The notes below the pieces were generated by a model. That model saw nothing but the letters and a program-made list of their open reading frames with translations. It ran no database searches and was not told the DNA's origin. A stretch of 64,000 nucleotides of DNA, taken from contig NZ_CP067099.1 of NCBI RefSeq assembly GCF_016618195.1, positions 1,922,001 to 1,986,000 of the forward strand, written 5' to 3'. The position numbers and the translations under genes are program-made. Below, in pieces: positions 63,298 to 64,000 of this stretch. This DNA is from Providencia manganoxydans. GTDB lineage: Bacteria; Pseudomonadota; Gammaproteobacteria; Enterobacterales; Enterobacteriaceae. How positions within the stretch are numbered: the stretch's first letter is position 1; every line of letters begins with the position of its first letter.

Positions 63298-63882
63298 TTA
63301 GTCATTTAATGGGCTATATCCATGGTGACGTAGCATTTCAAGTAATAGAATTAATGGCAGGCCGATCAGGGTATTTGGATCGCGCCCCTCGAGTCTATCG
63401 AATAAAACAATCCCCAATCCTTCGGACTTGAAACTGCCTGCGCACTGATAAGGCTCTTCTTTGCGTAAATAAGACTCAATTTCCTTATCACTTAGTGAAC
63501 GAAAATAAACATTGAATAATTCACATTGTACCTGATAACTCCCCGTACTTGAGTCAAGTAAACATAAGCCAGTATAAAAAGTGACCTTATGGCCAGACGC
63601 TTTTTTTAGCTGTTGAAAGGCCTTGTCATAATTAAGTGGTTTACCCATGATTTGCCCATCGATCACACAAACTTGATCGGAGCCGATAATCAAGTGTTGT
63701 TGGTATTGTTTACTGATAGCATGGGCTTTTGCATGCGCTAAACGTGTCACTAAAGCTTCTGCGGATTCATTTAGCACTGCGCTTTCGTCGACATTAGGGG
63801 CAACCGCTAAAAAAGGTAATCCAAGCTTTTTTAACAACTGCTGCCGATAAGGTGAAGTTGATGCCAAAATAATCGATTTCAT
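63298..63882 (-). CDS. yceF: Maf-family 7-methyl-GTP pyrophosphatase YceF
   Basis: 194 residues as in E. coli. Maf motifs: IILASTSPYRQQLL at the start, VDESA, RLAHAKAHA, IIGSDQVC, GKPLNYDKA, and QCAGSFKSEGLG. The E. coli enzyme hydrolyses m7GTP. Followed on the right by the yceD promoter side, as in E. coli. Confidence 0.94.
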   Translation of the reverse strand: MKSIILASTSPYRQQLLKKLGLPFLAVAPNVDESAVLNESAEALVTRLAHAKAHAISKQYQQHLIIGSDQVCVIDGQIMGKPLNYDKAFQQLKKASGHKVTFYTGLCLLDSSTGSYQVQCELFNVYFRSLSDKEIESYLRKEEPYQCAGSFKSEGLGIVLFDRLEGRDPNTLIGLPLILLLEMLRHHGYSPLND

Positions 63883-63960
63883 AATTTTTCTCGAAACTCA
63901 TAGCCAAACGGATGAACTCATTTTAAACTATCTGGCGCTTAACAGGCGATTTTTTGGTGA

Positions 63961-63985
63961 AAAGGCGAGTTTTGCCCGCCTTTTT
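63961..63985. other. Hairpin at the right window edge
   Basis: AAAGGCG / CGCCTTT with a 9-base loop and Ts on the plus strand, then a TTGACT -35-like hexamer. In E. coli the small RNA SraB lies between yceF and yceD, so this may be part of a small RNA or the yceD upstream region. Cannot be resolved at the edge. Confidence 0.35.
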
Positions 63986-64000
63986 CTTTGACTATAGTTC

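Overview
The window looks like a chromosome segment of a low-GC member of the Enterobacterales, most likely Providencia or a close relative in the Morganellaceae. The evidence is gene content and order: yejM-yejL-yejK-rplY-radD-rsuA-bcr-yejG-mepS, then efpL ... nfo-yeiH-yeiE-lysP ... cirA, plaP, sbcB, tmaR and rne-rluC-yceF. These follow E. coli blocks in sequence and largely in orientation, but the DNA is AT-rich and carries dispersed ~80-130 bp palindromic repeats. The genus is inferred by eye, not by a search.

Layout. 1-10 kb is accessory: an HdeD-like membrane protein, an isochorismatase-fold protein, a two-component system divergent from a MipA-type outer-membrane protein, a LexA-controlled DinI homologue, acetyltransferases, a methyltransferase, and DedA and DUF1345 membrane proteins. 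10-20 kb is conserved core: tRNA-Pro(GGG), the LPS regulator yejM, nucleoid protein yejK, ribosomal L25, helicase radD, 16S pseudouridine synthase rsuA, drug exporter bcr, yejG and peptidoglycan hydrolase mepS. 20-32 kb mixes core (yrbL, efpL, nfo, yeiH, yeiE, lysP) with a tryptophan-type permease, a Nudix hydrolase and a fruK that stands alone where E. coli has fruBKA.

28.9-35.5 kb holds three LemA-family genes in two same-strand groups on either side of lysP. One group pairs LemA with a DUF3137 protein. The other is a compact, overlapping four-gene set: LemA, a GIDE/BAM-like membrane protein, a second LemA and a small membrane protein with a Lys/Asn-rich tail. This is the best candidate for an undescribed system. 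35.7-42.6 kb is a catabolic locus: a LacI regulator divergent from a five-gene operon (double GNAT, NupG-like MFS transporter, Gfo/Idh dehydrogenase, TIM-barrel isomerase, second Gfo/Idh), with twin operators and a CRP-like site between them. 42.9-48.2 kb is an iron-siderophore uptake set (binding protein, permease, ATPase, CirA-like TonB receptor). Both loci, and the second LemA group, lie between lysP and cirA, which I recall as neighbours in E. coli.

48.6-64 kb: a polyamine importer (plaP-like) preceded by an overlapping leader ORF that recalls E. coli yoeI, dld, sbcB, an AriR/YmgB-like small protein, a LacY/CscB-type sugar permease behind two spaced palindromic operators, tmaR, an NAD(P)-binding protein, and rne / rluC / yceF. 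No rRNA, CRISPR array, insertion sequence or prophage was recognised.
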